A DNA stretch of 51,803 bases from Limosilactobacillus avistercoris (GCF_014836425.1 NZ_JACSQW010000012.1:1-51803); one strand, 5' to 3'; shown: positions 22,663 through 32,388, counted from the stretch's first letter. Numbers and translations: made by a program. Notes: generated from the sequence alone by a model not told the origin.

Positions 22663-23223
22663 TTAATACCAACCGTTTGCGATCCAGTGTTGTTGAGCAG
22701 CGGTCCAGGAACCGTAGCGACTAGCAACGTATTGGTCAGCAACCCGTTCTTGGTTAGCAGCTGAGTAGTCACCGTTAAGGTATGAGGCAGAAAGTTGGTA
22801 CTTACCAATGTATTGGCCGTTAGTAGCACCGTAGTTACCACCAGATTCGCGGTTAGCAATCCATGCCTTGGCTGCGGCATCTGATCCACTTACAGTACTA
22901 GTTGCACTTTGTTGACTATCGTTAGTAGTAGTGCTCTTTTGAGTAGTCGTTTGAGATGGAGCTACTTGAATTTCACCATCGCTCTTGATAACTAAGCGTT
23001 GGCCAACGTAAATCTTGTTAATATCCTTGATGCTGTTTTGTTGAGCAATCTTGTTAACAAGGCTATTGTCTTTGTTAAACTTGTAAGAAATGCTTGAAAG
23101 TGTGTCACCACTCTTAACAGTGTAAATTGTGTCAGCGTTAGCAGCAGCTTGAGTTGCAGCAATACCAAAAACAACAGCACCAATAGAAGCAGTTAATTTA
23201 GCAAGCTTTTTCTTAGAAATCAT
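22663..23223 (-). CDS. Apf-like secreted LysM protein
   Basis: The 186-residue protein has a signal peptide (1-31, cleavage after ANA) and one LysM domain (about 33-76; YTVKSGDTLSSISYKF). A Gln/Thr/Ser linker follows, then a C-terminal domain (about 115-186; WIANRESGGNYGATNGQYIGKYQLS...GSWTAAQQHWIANGWY) typical of aggregation-promoting factors, with a likely muralytic Glu in RESGG. It binds peptidoglycan at the cell surface. AAAGGATGG precedes ATG 23223. The gene stands alone, with a long AT-rich upstream region (23224-23450) holding no ORF. Confidence 0.88.
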   Translation of the reverse strand: MISKKKLAKLTASIGAVVFGIAATQAAANADTIYTVKSGDTLSSISYKFNKDNSLVNKIAQQNSIKDINKIYVGQRLVIKSDGEIQVAPSQTTTQKSTTTNDSQQSATSTVSGSDAAAKAWIANRESGGNYGATNGQYIGKYQLSASYLNGDYSAANQERVADQYVASRYGSWTAAQQHWIANGWY

Positions 23224-23457
23224 AAATTCAATACCATCCTTTTTATTTAATTCGATTCAACGGTTCTTATATTACACGATGAATGTTACTGCCAGATAAC
23301 AGCAAGATATCGATTAGCGGATTATTGCGAAGTGTTTGTAAAGTTACTGAAATATTAATTGTACAAAAACTCACATTTATTAAATTTATGGTGTTAAAGC
23401 CTAACATATCGCAATTTATCATTTCTTTGGCTAACCTAAATTAACTGTGTGAATAAT

Positions 23458-23513
23458 AAAAAAAGTTGTTAAATTAACTGTGATTTTTCTCTAAATCACC
23501 TTATTTAACAACT
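23458..23513 (-). terminator. Terminator of the acyltransferase-MarR-HAD operon
   Basis: Read leftward, 23513-23503 pairs with 23474-23464 (AGTTGTTAAAT/ATTTAACAACT), with an inner GTGATTT/AAATCAC stem, followed by a T run. The rest of the 315-base gap upstream of apf shows AT-rich sequence only. Confidence 0.75.
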
Positions 23514-23538
23514 TTTTAGTTATTTTTATCAACTTTTA

Positions 23539-24345
23539 TTACAGCAATGTTGCAAAATACTTCTCACAATACGTAGCAACACCGTCATCATCGTTTGAAT
23601 CAGTAATTGCAGTAGCGACCTTCTTAACTTGTGGCAGACCATTTGCCATTACAATTCCTTGGGCAGCAGTTTGAATCATTTCAAAATCATTATCCGCATC
23701 CCCAAACGTCATCAGGTTACTGAAGTCTAAGCCAAAATGCTTCAAAAGTGCTTGCAAGCCAACCATCTTGTTAACCTTTGGTGGTAAGAACTCCATAATT
23801 ATTGGCTGCGATTGAACTGCATGATACTTTTCTTTTAGTTCTGCTGGCAACTGTTTGATAATTGGTGTCAGCTTTTCGGCTGGCGTTGCAATAATGGCTT
23901 TACTATAAGTTGTATCTGGAAGATCAGCACCCTTAATGTCACGGAATTCAATGTTCTTCAAGACCGTCTTATAAATTGATCCCGGTAGATCGCTTAATTC
24001 ATATACCCGATCAAAGTCTAAGATATCAAGCGGAATCTTTTCTTCATTAGCAAATTTCAAAAGCGGCTGAAGATCATCCCGACTCATCCCTAGTTCAAAG
24101 AGTCGTTCCTTTGATACGTTATTGATTACCAAACCGCCATTAAAGGTAATTGTATAATCATCGGGAGTAGTCAAACCTAGTTGTTCAATCAATGGCCAGA
24201 TAGCGTTAATTGGCCGACCAGTACATAAAACAACATGAATCCCCTTTGCATGTAATTGCTTGAGGACTCGTTCGTTCCGTGCGCTAATTTTCTTGTTACT
24301 GTTTAAAAGGGTATTATCTAAATCTAATGCAACTACTTTAATCAT
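23539..24345 (-). CDS. Cof-type HAD-IIB sugar phosphatase
   Basis: 268 residues with HAD motif I DLDNTLLNS (D7, D9), motif II LCTGRP, and motif IV GDADNDFEMIQTA. The large cap between about 80 and 195 is type IIB. Family members dephosphorylate small phosphorylated compounds such as sugar phosphates or FMN. ATG 24345 overlaps the MarR stop (ATGA), so the two are translationally coupled. Confidence 0.9.
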   Translation of the reverse strand: MIKVVALDLDNTLLNSNKKISARNERVLKQLHAKGIHVVLCTGRPINAIWPLIEQLGLTTPDDYTITFNGGLVINNVSKERLFELGMSRDDLQPLLKFANEEKIPLDILDFDRVYELSDLPGSIYKTVLKNIEFRDIKGADLPDTTYSKAIIATPAEKLTPIIKQLPAELKEKYHAVQSQPIIMEFLPPKVNKMVGLQALLKHFGLDFSNLMTFGDADNDFEMIQTAAQGIVMANGLPQVKKVATAITDSNDDDGVATYCEKYFATLL

Positions 24346-24788
24346 TTTCTTCTCCTCATTATTATTTGCTTGTTGAAATCTTCCAGAAGGTTTAGCAGTT
24401 CAGCGCCACGATCCTTCCCGTAAACATCGACCCACTTTGAAAAGCGCCTCATCACTAACGAGCTAATCCGGTGTTCAACTTGCTTACCCTCTGGTGTGCT
24501 AATTAAGAATAAGCGGCGCCGATCTTCCGGATCAGCCTCCTGCTTAATGTAATTATTATTCAAAAGTGGCCGAAGTTGTCGGGAAATAGCGCTTCTCGTT
24601 ACTCCCCGCTCCTCAGCAATATCCATTAACTTAATTTTCGGTTTTCGCACGATCTTCTTTAAGATTAGGTACTGCTCAAAGGAAAGTGAATATTCTGCAG
24701 AAGGCTCAGAGATAAATGAACCGAGGCCCTTTAACCCAGTTAAGTATAAATCAATTGCCTTATCCAGCAGTTTTTCATTATCATCCAT
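24342..24788 (-). CDS. MarR-family transcriptional regulator
   Basis: 148 residues with a winged helix (IKLMDIAEERGVTRSAISRQLRPLLNNNYI, wing DPEDRRRLFLISTPEG) and flanking dimerisation helices. It lies between the acyltransferase and HAD genes in one operon (11-base gap upstream, 4-base overlap downstream), so it may regulate this operon. The ligand is unknown. Confidence 0.9.
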   Translation of the reverse strand: MDDNEKLLDKAIDLYLTGLKGLGSFISEPSAEYSLSFEQYLILKKIVRKPKIKLMDIAEERGVTRSAISRQLRPLLNNNYIKQEADPEDRRRLFLISTPEGKQVEHRISSLVMRRFSKWVDVYGKDRGAELLNLLEDFNKQIIMRRRK

Positions 24789-24799
24789 CCCTACTCACC

Positions 24800-26644
24800 T
24801 CATTGATATTTCAAGATTGTCTTTGTAATTAACTTGGCGTAGTGATTATTTCCCTGCTTATTCATATGGACGCCATCCTTAGCGAACCAGCTGGACTGAC
24901 CATTACTTGTGGCATACCAGTCAACTAAGTGCACGTTATGGTGCTTCTTAGCAATCTCTTGGATTTGACTGTTAACCTGCTGCTGCCAACTCTTTGTTGG
25001 AATATGGGGAGTTACCCAATAGACTTGTCGCTCTTTACCAATTGTATTCAAGATCTCATCAATCGTTTTTTGGTCCATTGCGCCATTATTTCCCAGGTTA
25101 AGAATTACGGTCTGGTTAAGGTGACCTTCATCTTTCAGCTGGCTAAGGACCTTTGGAGTTTGCGAGCCTTGACGACCAACCTTAGCATCGACATAGGCAA
25201 GGGGCATTAATTGCTGGAGGCTATTTGAGGCATCGAGCATTACCGAATCACCGACTGCTGTAACCTTTAACTTTTGTGCTCGCTCAATTTCTGCCTTACT
25301 TAGCTGGTACTTCTTTTGTACCGTGCTAATTTTAGCCGTTTTAACATTCTTTCCCTTACTAAGTTGCTTATTATGCTGCTCGGTTAGTTGATCATTCTTT
25401 TCAATCCGTTTCTGAAGATTCGTCTTTTTCGGTTGAACGTTGTGTTGGCAAAGGCCATATACTGCTGTACCAACCACCAAGAAAGCAACAATTGCTAATG
25501 AAGCTTGCCGCCAATTAGTAAAGTAAATCTTATGCCACTTAATATCTGATAGTCGCCGCTTTAACAATGGTTGTTCAATTAACCGGTAAGAACACTCACT
25601 AATAATTATGATAATTGCCAATTCTTCAATCCCGCTAACTACGGGGTGAACACCAACATCAATTGCTCGTTCATAAAAGACGAGGACAGGGTACTGATAA
25701 ACATAAATCCCGTAAGAGCACTGTCCACACCAAGTAAAGAATGGGTTAGTCAACCACCGGTTCATGTGACTTCCAGGATGAAGAATAGTTGCCATAAGAG
25801 CCATCCCAACAACACTATAGAAGAACATTCCGCCGTAATAAGTAAAGGATGATTGACCATCCAAACTTATAAAACCATACAAGGTAATGATTAAGGTAGT
25901 AATCCCTAAGCCATCTAAGGTTCGGGATGCAGTCACCGAAATGTCCTTCTTTAATCGATCTAATGGCCAAACTAAACCAAGCCAAGAGCCAAGCAAGAGG
26001 GAGAAAGCTCGGGTATCCGTCCCGTAGTAAACTCGATTAAGAGTCGCAGGATGATAAAGAATCGCCATTTCAATTGCAGATAAGACCGCTAATGCTAAGA
26101 CAATGTACTGAATGATTGACCGTTTCTTAAAGATTTTGAACAAGAGATAGATAATTACTGGCCACAAAACATAAAACTGAGCCTCAACACCTAATGTCCA
26201 AAGGTGAGTAAACGGTGACTTATTAGCAAACTGATCAAAATATGACTGGCCGTGATAAATCTCCCACCAGTTATATACCCAAAGAATATTTGTAACAAAG
26301 ATTTGCCGAATATTATGTAATAACTCACGAGCAAATAGCGTGATGTAAGCAATCGTCAGTACTAACATCGTAATGAGGACCGGGTACAGACGATAAAAGC
26401 GCTTGGCATAAAAATGACCTAAGCCTAGCGCACTGCCACGTTCAAATTTTTTACTGAATTGGTAAGTAATAAAATAGCCTGAAATTAACAGGAAAAGTGG
26501 GACACCAAGAAAGCCCCCCTTTACTTGAGTTGGCAATAAATGGTAACCAATAACGCCCAAAACAGCAATTGTCCGCAAGCCATCGATCCCAGTAACGTGG
26601 TGAGGACGAGTCCGGCGATTGCTAAAGTCTTTTTTTGTGTTCAT
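24800..26644 (-). CDS. OatA-like membrane O-acyltransferase with SGNH domain
   Basis: The 614-residue protein has an N-terminal acyltransferase-3 domain with about ten helices (start IDGLRTIAVLGVIGYHLLP with catalytic His; SGYFITYQF), then a coil-rich link, then an extracellular SGNH hydrolase domain (about 455-610: GDSVMLD, GNNG, and DGVHMN with the Asp-His pair). This is the layout of OatA, which O-acetylates peptidoglycan and gives lysozyme resistance. The start is taken at ATG 26644, after GGGGG. It heads the operon with MarR and HAD genes. Confidence 0.87.
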   Translation of the reverse strand: MNTKKDFSNRRTRPHHVTGIDGLRTIAVLGVIGYHLLPTQVKGGFLGVPLFLLISGYFITYQFSKKFERGSALGLGHFYAKRFYRLYPVLITMLVLTIAYITLFARELLHNIRQIFVTNILWVYNWWEIYHGQSYFDQFANKSPFTHLWTLGVEAQFYVLWPVIIYLLFKIFKKRSIIQYIVLALAVLSAIEMAILYHPATLNRVYYGTDTRAFSLLLGSWLGLVWPLDRLKKDISVTASRTLDGLGITTLIITLYGFISLDGQSSFTYYGGMFFYSVVGMALMATILHPGSHMNRWLTNPFFTWCGQCSYGIYVYQYPVLVFYERAIDVGVHPVVSGIEELAIIIIISECSYRLIEQPLLKRRLSDIKWHKIYFTNWRQASLAIVAFLVVGTAVYGLCQHNVQPKKTNLQKRIEKNDQLTEQHNKQLSKGKNVKTAKISTVQKKYQLSKAEIERAQKLKVTAVGDSVMLDASNSLQQLMPLAYVDAKVGRQGSQTPKVLSQLKDEGHLNQTVILNLGNNGAMDQKTIDEILNTIGKERQVYWVTPHIPTKSWQQQVNSQIQEIAKKHHNVHLVDWYATSNGQSSWFAKDGVHMNKQGNNHYAKLITKTILKYQ

Positions 26645-26740
26645 CAACAGAACCCCCAAGAGATATCTTGTTTAATTATAATGTCTTGGCAAATGGCTGT
26701 ATAGACTCTTTTAGAATTAAATTCATAAGCCCATAATTCA

Positions 26741-27052
26741 CTAACCAATGTGGTTTTCTTCCAAAATATCGTGAACTAGTTGATCTGCTTCTGGTGTTCG
26801 TTTCCACTCCTCCCAGTGGTCCATTGACTCATCCTGCATCTTGTAATGCGTATTGATAAAGTGCTCATACTTAATAACGTTTTGTGAATGCGGAATGTTT
26901 AATTGGAGGATTCGGACCTCTTTAATAAATCCTCGCTCAGCTGCAAGTTCAGCCCGGCCATTTTGGACCATGTTACCAATCTCATAATAGGTGGTCCCGT
27001 CATTTCGGGTAATCAATTCAATTAAATCTAAGACTTCATGTTGTTCTTCCAC
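26741..27052 (-). CDS. Conserved hypothetical protein
   Basis: The 103 residues start VEEQHEVLDLIELI and contain charged, helical segments (ELAAERGFIKEVRIL...). No domain is recognised. GTG 27052 is preferred because AAGGGAG lies 8 bases upstream; ATG 27070 overlaps that RBS. TATAAT near 27085 could be its -10. The gene follows the small-RNA cassette and precedes the acyltransferase promoter region on the same strand, so it may be co-regulated with neither. Confidence 0.6.
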   Translation of the reverse strand: MEEQHEVLDLIELITRNDGTTYYEIGNMVQNGRAELAAERGFIKEVRILQLNIPHSQNVIKYEHFINTHYKMQDESMDHWEEWKRTPEADQLVHDILEENHIG

Positions 27053-27097
27053 AATCCCTACTCCCTTCATATACTCAAACTATTATAGCCGGAAAAA

Positions 27098-27218
27098 TAA
27101 AAAAAATCATCGTCGAAAATGGCGATGATTGGCATAAGAGAGAAAGAGAATTGATTAGAAGGTAATTACTTAAATACCTTACAGCTATTATGATAGCGGT
27201 TTCAGGAGTTGATGTCAA
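27098..27218 (-). ncRNA. Candidate small regulatory RNA with its own promoter and terminator
   Basis: Read leftward, TTGACA (27218-27213), exactly 17 bases, TATCAT (27195-27190) form a near-consensus promoter. The transcript from about 27183 has a hairpin AAGGTA...TACCTT (near 27175-27152), a single-stranded CU-rich stretch (CTTTCTCTCTT), then a terminator stem (27130-27123 with 27112-27105) and a long T run. It is about 85 nt and has no ORF. CU-rich loops of this kind pair with Shine-Dalgarno regions. A leader-attenuator for the gene at 26741 is the alternative. Confidence 0.55.
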
Positions 27219-27273
27219 TAAGTTTTTTAATTATTTCCCTTAAAAATGTTAAGTTATTTCTTAAATAATGGAC

Positions 27274-27313
27274 AAAAAAACGCTAGATGCTAAACATAAA
27301 AGTGCATCTAGCG
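27274..27313 (-). terminator. Terminator of glmS
   Basis: Read leftward, CGCTAGATGC (27313-27304) pairs with GCATCTAGCG (27290-27281), followed by seven T. Confidence 0.85.
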
Positions 27314-27325
27314 ATTATAAATTAA

Positions 27326-29146
27326 TTATTGAACAGTAACTGACTTAGCTAAGTTACGTGGCTTATCAACATCCAAGCCTTTACCAAGACTAGTGTAGTA
27401 AGCCAACAATTGTGCTGGAACAACACTAAGCAATGGGCTTAATAATTCGTCAACGTCTGGCAAGATAATATTATCGTTATCCTTTGCCAAGTGACGAGAA
27501 ACGATTGTCAGGGTATTAGCACCCCGGGCTTCAGTTTCTTCAAGGTTACTCCGAGTCAAACCGGCAGTCCGGTCTTGAGTAATGATTCCAATAACTGGAG
27601 TCCCCTTTTCAATCAAGGCAATTGTTCCGTGCTTTAATTCACCGGAAGCAAAGCCCTCAGCTTGAACGTAGGAAATTTCCTTCAACTTCAAAGCCGCTTC
27701 AAGAGATACAGACCAGTCGATTCCCCGACCAATGTAAAAGGCATTCCGTGGCTTGGAAAGGTACTTGTCTGAAAGGTCCTTCAAGATGCTCTTGCTATCA
27801 GTAATTGATTGCATCCCGTTGGCAACCAAACCAAGTTGATGCTTAACATCAAATGCACCAGCAACTGGCTTATCCATGTATTCCCCAAGGGCCTTAGCCA
27901 AAATTGCTTCAACAGCAATTTGAGCGGTGTAAGCCTTAGTAGAAGCAACGGCAATTTCTGGACCAGCGTAAAGCAATTCAGTGAAGGTTGCTTCACGAGA
28001 AAGAGTTGACTTGTCAACATTAGTAATCGTCAAACTTGGCCAGTTATTCTTATTAACGTTAACTAAGACTTCACGACTATCAGCTGTTTCACCACTTTGA
28101 CTCAAGAAGATAAAGAATGGCTTCTTAGAAAGAAGTGGTTGTTCGTAAGCAAATTCTGATGAGATGTGAACAGAAGTTGGGATACCAACCAATTTTTCAA
28201 AGATCCGTGCACCAATCAAACCAGCGTGGTAACTAGTACCAGCACCAATGATGTAAAGGTGATCAGCTTCTGACATTGCCTTTAACAATTCTTCGTTGAT
28301 TGTTGGCTTGCCATATTCGTCAAAGTACTTTTGGACTAACTTCCGCATTACAGCAGGTTGTTCGTCAACTTCCTTTAACATGTAGAATGGGTAAGCTCCC
28401 TTATCAGCAGCATTTGGATCCATATCAACAGTAAAGGTATCACGGTGCTTTTCGTTTCCATCAAAGTCTTCGATCTCAATGGAGTGTGGCTTAACGATAA
28501 CTAATTCGTGATCGTCCAATTCCATGAATTCGTTAGTTTGCTTCAACATTGAAGTAGCATCTGAACCAACCATGTTGTAGCCATCACCAATTCCCACAAG
28601 CAATGGACTCTTGTTCTTAGCAACGTAAAGGGTGTCTGGTTCTTCCTTATCCATTAAGACAAAGGCGTATGATGAATCGGAACTGATTAACTTCAGAACC
28701 TTAAGCAATGCTTCCTTGGTGGTTAAGTTATCTTCAACCACAAACTTATCTACTAACTGAACAATTACTTCAGTATCAGTTTGACTCTTGAAATCAACAT
28801 CAGCCAAGTAGTCAGCCTTCAATTGAGCATAGTTTTCAATCACACCATTGTGAACAAGGTAGAAACGTTCATCGCTTGAGTATTGTGGGTGAGCGTTGGC
28901 TTCATTTGGTTCACCATGGGTAGCCCAACGAGTATGACCAATTCCTGATAACCCTTGAACCTCATCAGTCAAAGCGGCTTCAAGGTTACTAATTCGCCCA
29001 GCCCGCTTTACAAGGTAATCATGACCTTCATTATCGTTAACATAGACACCAGCTGAATCATAACCACGGTATTCAAGCCGCTTTAAGCCATTAATTAAAA
29101 TTGATAGACTGTCCTTATTTCCAGTCACTCCAACAATTCCACACAT
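27326..29146 (-). CDS. glmS: Glutamine-fructose-6-phosphate aminotransferase
   Basis: 606 residues beginning MCGIVGV, so Cys2 becomes the N-terminal nucleophile of the glutaminase domain (about 1-220; GIGHTRWATHG, YLVHNGVIEN). Two SIS domains follow (about 280-600; YIIGAGTSYHAG, SQSGETADS, TKAYTAQ, and the end KPRNLAKSVTVQ). It makes glucosamine-6-phosphate for cell-wall synthesis. ATG 29146 is required for the Cys2; the upstream GTG 29158 is not used. It has its own promoter and terminator, downstream of glmM. No glmS ribozyme is visible in the leader. Confidence 0.97.
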   Translation of the reverse strand: MCGIVGVTGNKDSLSILINGLKRLEYRGYDSAGVYVNDNEGHDYLVKRAGRISNLEAALTDEVQGLSGIGHTRWATHGEPNEANAHPQYSSDERFYLVHNGVIENYAQLKADYLADVDFKSQTDTEVIVQLVDKFVVEDNLTTKEALLKVLKLISSDSSYAFVLMDKEEPDTLYVAKNKSPLLVGIGDGYNMVGSDATSMLKQTNEFMELDDHELVIVKPHSIEIEDFDGNEKHRDTFTVDMDPNAADKGAYPFYMLKEVDEQPAVMRKLVQKYFDEYGKPTINEELLKAMSEADHLYIIGAGTSYHAGLIGARIFEKLVGIPTSVHISSEFAYEQPLLSKKPFFIFLSQSGETADSREVLVNVNKNNWPSLTITNVDKSTLSREATFTELLYAGPEIAVASTKAYTAQIAVEAILAKALGEYMDKPVAGAFDVKHQLGLVANGMQSITDSKSILKDLSDKYLSKPRNAFYIGRGIDWSVSLEAALKLKEISYVQAEGFASGELKHGTIALIEKGTPVIGIITQDRTAGLTRSNLEETEARGANTLTIVSRHLAKDNDNIILPDVDELLSPLLSVVPAQLLAYYTSLGKGLDVDKPRNLAKSVTVQ

Positions 29147-29215
29147 AATTAATACCATCCTTTTAAAATTGGTATAGACACTTATAAAGTGTCCTACTTA
29201 TTAAATACACTTAGT

Positions 29216-29244
29216 ATCATAATGCCTTGCGCAGTTCTTGTCAA
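29216..29244 (-). promoter_or_regulatory. Promoter of glmS
   Basis: Read leftward, TTGACA (29244-29239), exactly 17 bases, TATGAT (29221-29216). The leader has a hairpin GACACTT...AAGTGTC (about 29194-29178) before the RBS AAAGGATGG. Confidence 0.85.
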
Positions 29245-29284
29245 TTTAATTATCTTTAATTGGTCTAGTTTATAAAATTGTGAA

Positions 29285-29321
29285 ATAAAAGGTGAGAAAA
29301 AGCAAAACGCTTTTTCTCACC
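29285..29321 (-). terminator. Terminator of the cdaA-cdaR-glmM operon
   Basis: Read leftward, the 13-bp stem (29321-29309 with 29303-29291) is followed by TTTTATTT. Confidence 0.88.
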
Positions 29322-29330
29322 CTTAACCAA

Positions 29331-30686
29331 TTATTTAACTTCAAGTTCTTGCCGAGCAACATCAGCAATCCGTTCAACATATTGGTGGACCAATTCTGGA
29401 GTGGCTGCTTCTGCCATAATCCGGAGTAGTGGTTCAGTTCCACTTGGCCGAACTAATACTCGACCATCGCCATTCATTTCATTTTCAACTTCTTCAATGA
29501 TTGCACGAAGCTTTTCGTTATTCATCGCAGCAGCCTTATCAGCAACCTTGATGTTTACAAGTTCTTGTGGATAGTCAGTCACATCACTGGCTAATTCCTT
29601 CAATGACTTACCAGTTTCCTTAATTACGGAAAGTAATTGAAGGGCGGTCAACATTCCGTCTCCAGTAGTGTTATAGTCCAAGAAGATAATGTGACCGGAT
29701 TGTTCACCACCGAGGTTATAACCGTTCTTCAACATTTCTTCAACAACGTAACGGTCACCAACCTTGGTCTTTACGCTAGTCATGTCATGACTTTCAAGTG
29801 CCTTGTACATCCCCATGTTACTCATCACTGTCGTTACAACAGTATCTTTCTTCAACAAGCCCTTACTATCCATGTACTTACCACAGATATACATTATCTT
29901 GTCACCGTTAACGATATTTCCTTCATTATCAACAGCAATACACCGGTCACCATCACCGTCAAAGGCAATTCCAAGATCAGCCTTATTTTCGACAACGGCC
30001 TTTTGTAGTCCTTCTGGGTGAGTTGAACCACAGTTAAGGTTGGTATTTAAGCCGTTTGGTTGGGCGTTGATTGGAATAAAGTCAACGTTCATGTCAGCAA
30101 AAAGGTTGGAAACAAAACCTGAAGTAGCACCATTAGCGGCATCAACAACAACTTTCAAACCAGATAGATCTGTTGATACAGTTTGTTCAAGGAATGAAGT
30201 ATACTTCAGTGCCCCTTCATGATAATCCGCCACAGTTCCAAGACCTTCGTCAGATGGACGTGGTAAAGTATCTTCTTCAGCATCTAATAATTGTTCAATT
30301 TCGTATTCCAAGTCATCAGATAACTTAAAGCCGTCTCCACCAAAGTACTTAATCCCGTTGTACTTGATTGGATTATGACTTGCAGTAATCATGACACCCG
30401 CATCGGCTTCTTGGGCCCGAACAAGGTAAGCTACACCAGGCGTAGTGACTACTCCTAACCGTAAAACTTCGATTCCCACTGATAGCAAACCAGCAACCAA
30501 AGCACTCTCTAACATTTGACCAGAGATCCGGGTATCACGTGAAACTAACACTTGTGGTTGCTTCCGATCAGAGTGACGGGTTAGAACATACCCACCAGCA
30601 CGGCCAACACGAAAGGCTAATTCAGGGCTTAAATCTCGATTTGCAACTCCACGAACTCCATCAGTACCAAAATATTTTAACTTCAT
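29331..30686 (-). CDS. glmM: Phosphoglucosamine mutase
   Basis: 451 residues with the active-site phosphoserine motif TASHNP (Ser near 101), metal-binding DGDGDRC (near 240), sugar-binding GEQSGH (near 327) and the phosphate-binding [10 protein letters not shown] (near 410). It converts glucosamine-6-phosphate to glucosamine-1-phosphate, after GlmS in the same pathway. It sits in the conserved operon with cdaA and cdaR. GAGGAGAAAA before ATG 30686 supports the start. Confidence 0.97.
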   Translation of the reverse strand: MKLKYFGTDGVRGVANRDLSPELAFRVGRAGGYVLTRHSDRKQPQVLVSRDTRISGQMLESALVAGLLSVGIEVLRLGVVTTPGVAYLVRAQEADAGVMITASHNPIKYNGIKYFGGDGFKLSDDLEYEIEQLLDAEEDTLPRPSDEGLGTVADYHEGALKYTSFLEQTVSTDLSGLKVVVDAANGATSGFVSNLFADMNVDFIPINAQPNGLNTNLNCGSTHPEGLQKAVVENKADLGIAFDGDGDRCIAVDNEGNIVNGDKIMYICGKYMDSKGLLKKDTVVTTVMSNMGMYKALESHDMTSVKTKVGDRYVVEEMLKNGYNLGGEQSGHIIFLDYNTTGDGMLTALQLLSVIKETGKSLKELASDVTDYPQELVNIKVADKAAAMNNEKLRAIIEEVENEMNGDGRVLVRPSGTEPLLRIMAEAATPELVHQYVERIADVARQELEVK

Positions 30687-30698
30687 TATTTTCTCCTC

Positions 30699-31547
30699 TT
30701 AATCATTATTATTTGAACTTACTTGTGTGCTACTACTTGACGAACTATTTTCACTCGAACTTTCGCGACTGGAGTGGCTAGCACTGGAACTAGACTGCTC
30801 ATTTTCACTACCACTCGATGAATTCTCAGTATCGCTATCGTTACCGTGAATTGGGATCGTCACGTTAGTTGTATTCGGCTCAATCACCACGTTTAGTGTT
30901 TGACCATTCTTATCCACTGCTTGTAAGGTTACTAGACGGTGAATATCTTCTGTAGTTTTATTTGGCATCGCAACAAAGGCCACTACCCGGTCAACCTTAT
31001 CAACCTCTTCACGTGAGCCAGAAACGCGGACATGATCCACATCAGTCCGCGGATTCCCAACTTTGAAATTATTGCTTAAGGAATGGGAACTCAAACGAAC
31101 CGTAATCTTCTTTACGATCGTCTTCCGTGGTTGAATATTAATCGTCACGTACTTTGGTTTGACCGTTGCGTGAAGTTCAGAATTCAAACCACTCGTTTTT
31201 ACCTTTACCCGGTGCTTACCGGTCCCAACGTTGGTTAAGTCGATATAGGCCTTAAAATTCTGTGTGTTTGAGGTCGTCGTTACTAACGCTGAAGGACCAC
31301 TAACACTGACCTTCACCGTTTTGGGATAACCACTCACTACATAGTTGCTATCCGTAGTAATATCAAGTGGCATCCGAATAACTGCTGTTTTGTTAGACAT
31401 TAACGCACTCGTTTGATCATGCTGTCTAGTATTCTGGCGAAGGAAACCATTACTCCCGTTATTAACATAGAAGAATAGGAACAGCGCCAAAACCAGTGAT
31501 GTTATCCGCAAGAACCACTTATTATTGAAAAATTCCCAGTTATTCAT
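30699..31547 (-). CDS. cdaR: YbbR-domain regulator of the diadenylate cyclase
   Basis: 282 residues: one N-terminal membrane helix (about 12-30), about three YbbR repeats outside (about 50-245), then a low-complexity Ser-rich tail of about 45 residues. CdaR binds CdaA and tunes c-di-AMP synthesis. The start is ATG 31547, overlapping the cdaA end by 8 bases. The tail is unusually Ser-rich. Confidence 0.9.
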   Translation of the reverse strand: MNNWEFFNNKWFLRITSLVLALFLFFYVNNGSNGFLRQNTRQHDQTSALMSNKTAVIRMPLDITTDSNYVVSGYPKTVKVSVSGPSALVTTTSNTQNFKAYIDLTNVGTGKHRVKVKTSGLNSELHATVKPKYVTINIQPRKTIVKKITVRLSSHSLSNNFKVGNPRTDVDHVRVSGSREEVDKVDRVVAFVAMPNKTTEDIHRLVTLQAVDKNGQTLNVVIEPNTTNVTIPIHGNDSDTENSSSGSENEQSSSSASHSSRESSSENSSSSSSTQVSSNNND

Positions 31548-32388
31548 TGCTGCCACCTCCCCGGCGACTAAAGAATGAGAAGAGCTTGGTAAAGAAGTTC
31601 GTATTCTCATTCCCGGATGACTCACTGTAAAGTTGGGCCCGCAAGAATTTCAGGTAATCATTTCGTGACATATTACGGATTAGTTCGTTATCTTTTGTAA
31701 TCGAAACTTCACCAGTCTCTTCAGAAATAACAATTGTCAACGCATCTGTCACTTCACTAATCCCGACTGCAGCCCGGTGACGGGTTCCTAGTTCCTTTGG
31801 AATCAGCTTACTATCGGATAACGGTAGATAGGCCGCAGCAACTGAAATCCGATTATTCTTAATAATAACCGCTCCATCATGAAGTGGTGTGTTAGGAATA
31901 AACGTATTAATCAGTAACGCTCCTGAAATATCCGCATCTAGCGGAATCCCAGTTTCAATATATTCCTCCAAACCGGTCTTCATTTCAATACTAATCAACG
32001 CACCAATTCGTCGTTTTGACATATACTGGATTGCCTGATCTAATTGTCTAATGGTCTCTTCCTCAGTCTCATTAGCTGTCTGGTTATGGGTAAAGAAGGT
32101 GCCACGTCCCAGGTGCTCTAGTCCCCGACGAATTTCTGGTTGGAAAATGATCACAATGGCGATAACTCCCCAATTAATGATCTGATCCATAACCCATGAA
32201 ACCGTACTCAGACCGATATACCAGCTCACAACCTTAACCAAGATAATAATCAAGATCCCCCGGAATAGCTGAACAGCACGGGTACCACGAATTAACAGCA
32301 ATAATTCATAGATTAAAAACCAAATTACTAAGATATCGATTAGATGGATCAGGTTCTGCCAAGTAAACAGCGCTGAAATAAACTGCAT
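31540..32388 (-). CDS. cdaA: Diadenylate cyclase (c-di-AMP synthase)
   Basis: 282 residues: three membrane helices (about 10-90), then a DAC domain with the catalytic DGA (NTPLHDGAVII) and RHR (ELGTRHRAAVG) motifs. It makes c-di-AMP, which controls potassium and osmolyte import and wall homeostasis. It heads the operon with cdaR and glmM. The genes link cell-wall precursor synthesis with turgor control. Confidence 0.96.
   Translation of the reverse strand: MQFISALFTWQNLIHLIDILVIWFLIYELLLLIRGTRAVQLFRGILIIILVKVVSWYIGLSTVSWVMDQIINWGVIAIVIIFQPEIRRGLEHLGRGTFFTHNQTANETEEETIRQLDQAIQYMSKRRIGALISIEMKTGLEEYIETGIPLDADISGALLINTFIPNTPLHDGAVIIKNNRISVAAAYLPLSDSKLIPKELGTRHRAAVGISEVTDALTIVISEETGEVSITKDNELIRNMSRNDYLKFLRAQLYSESSGNENTNFFTKLFSFFSRRGGGSNE

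Noticed and set aside
22663-23223. Island cargo: the LysM/Apf gene as part of the mobile element
   Set aside because: It lies outside attR beyond tmRNA, has core-genome character and is found as a chromosomal gene in lactobacilli.
29147-29330. glmS ribozyme in the glmS leader
   Set aside because: The leader is only about 70 bases from the predicted start of transcription and has one simple hairpin; no ribozyme core is seen.
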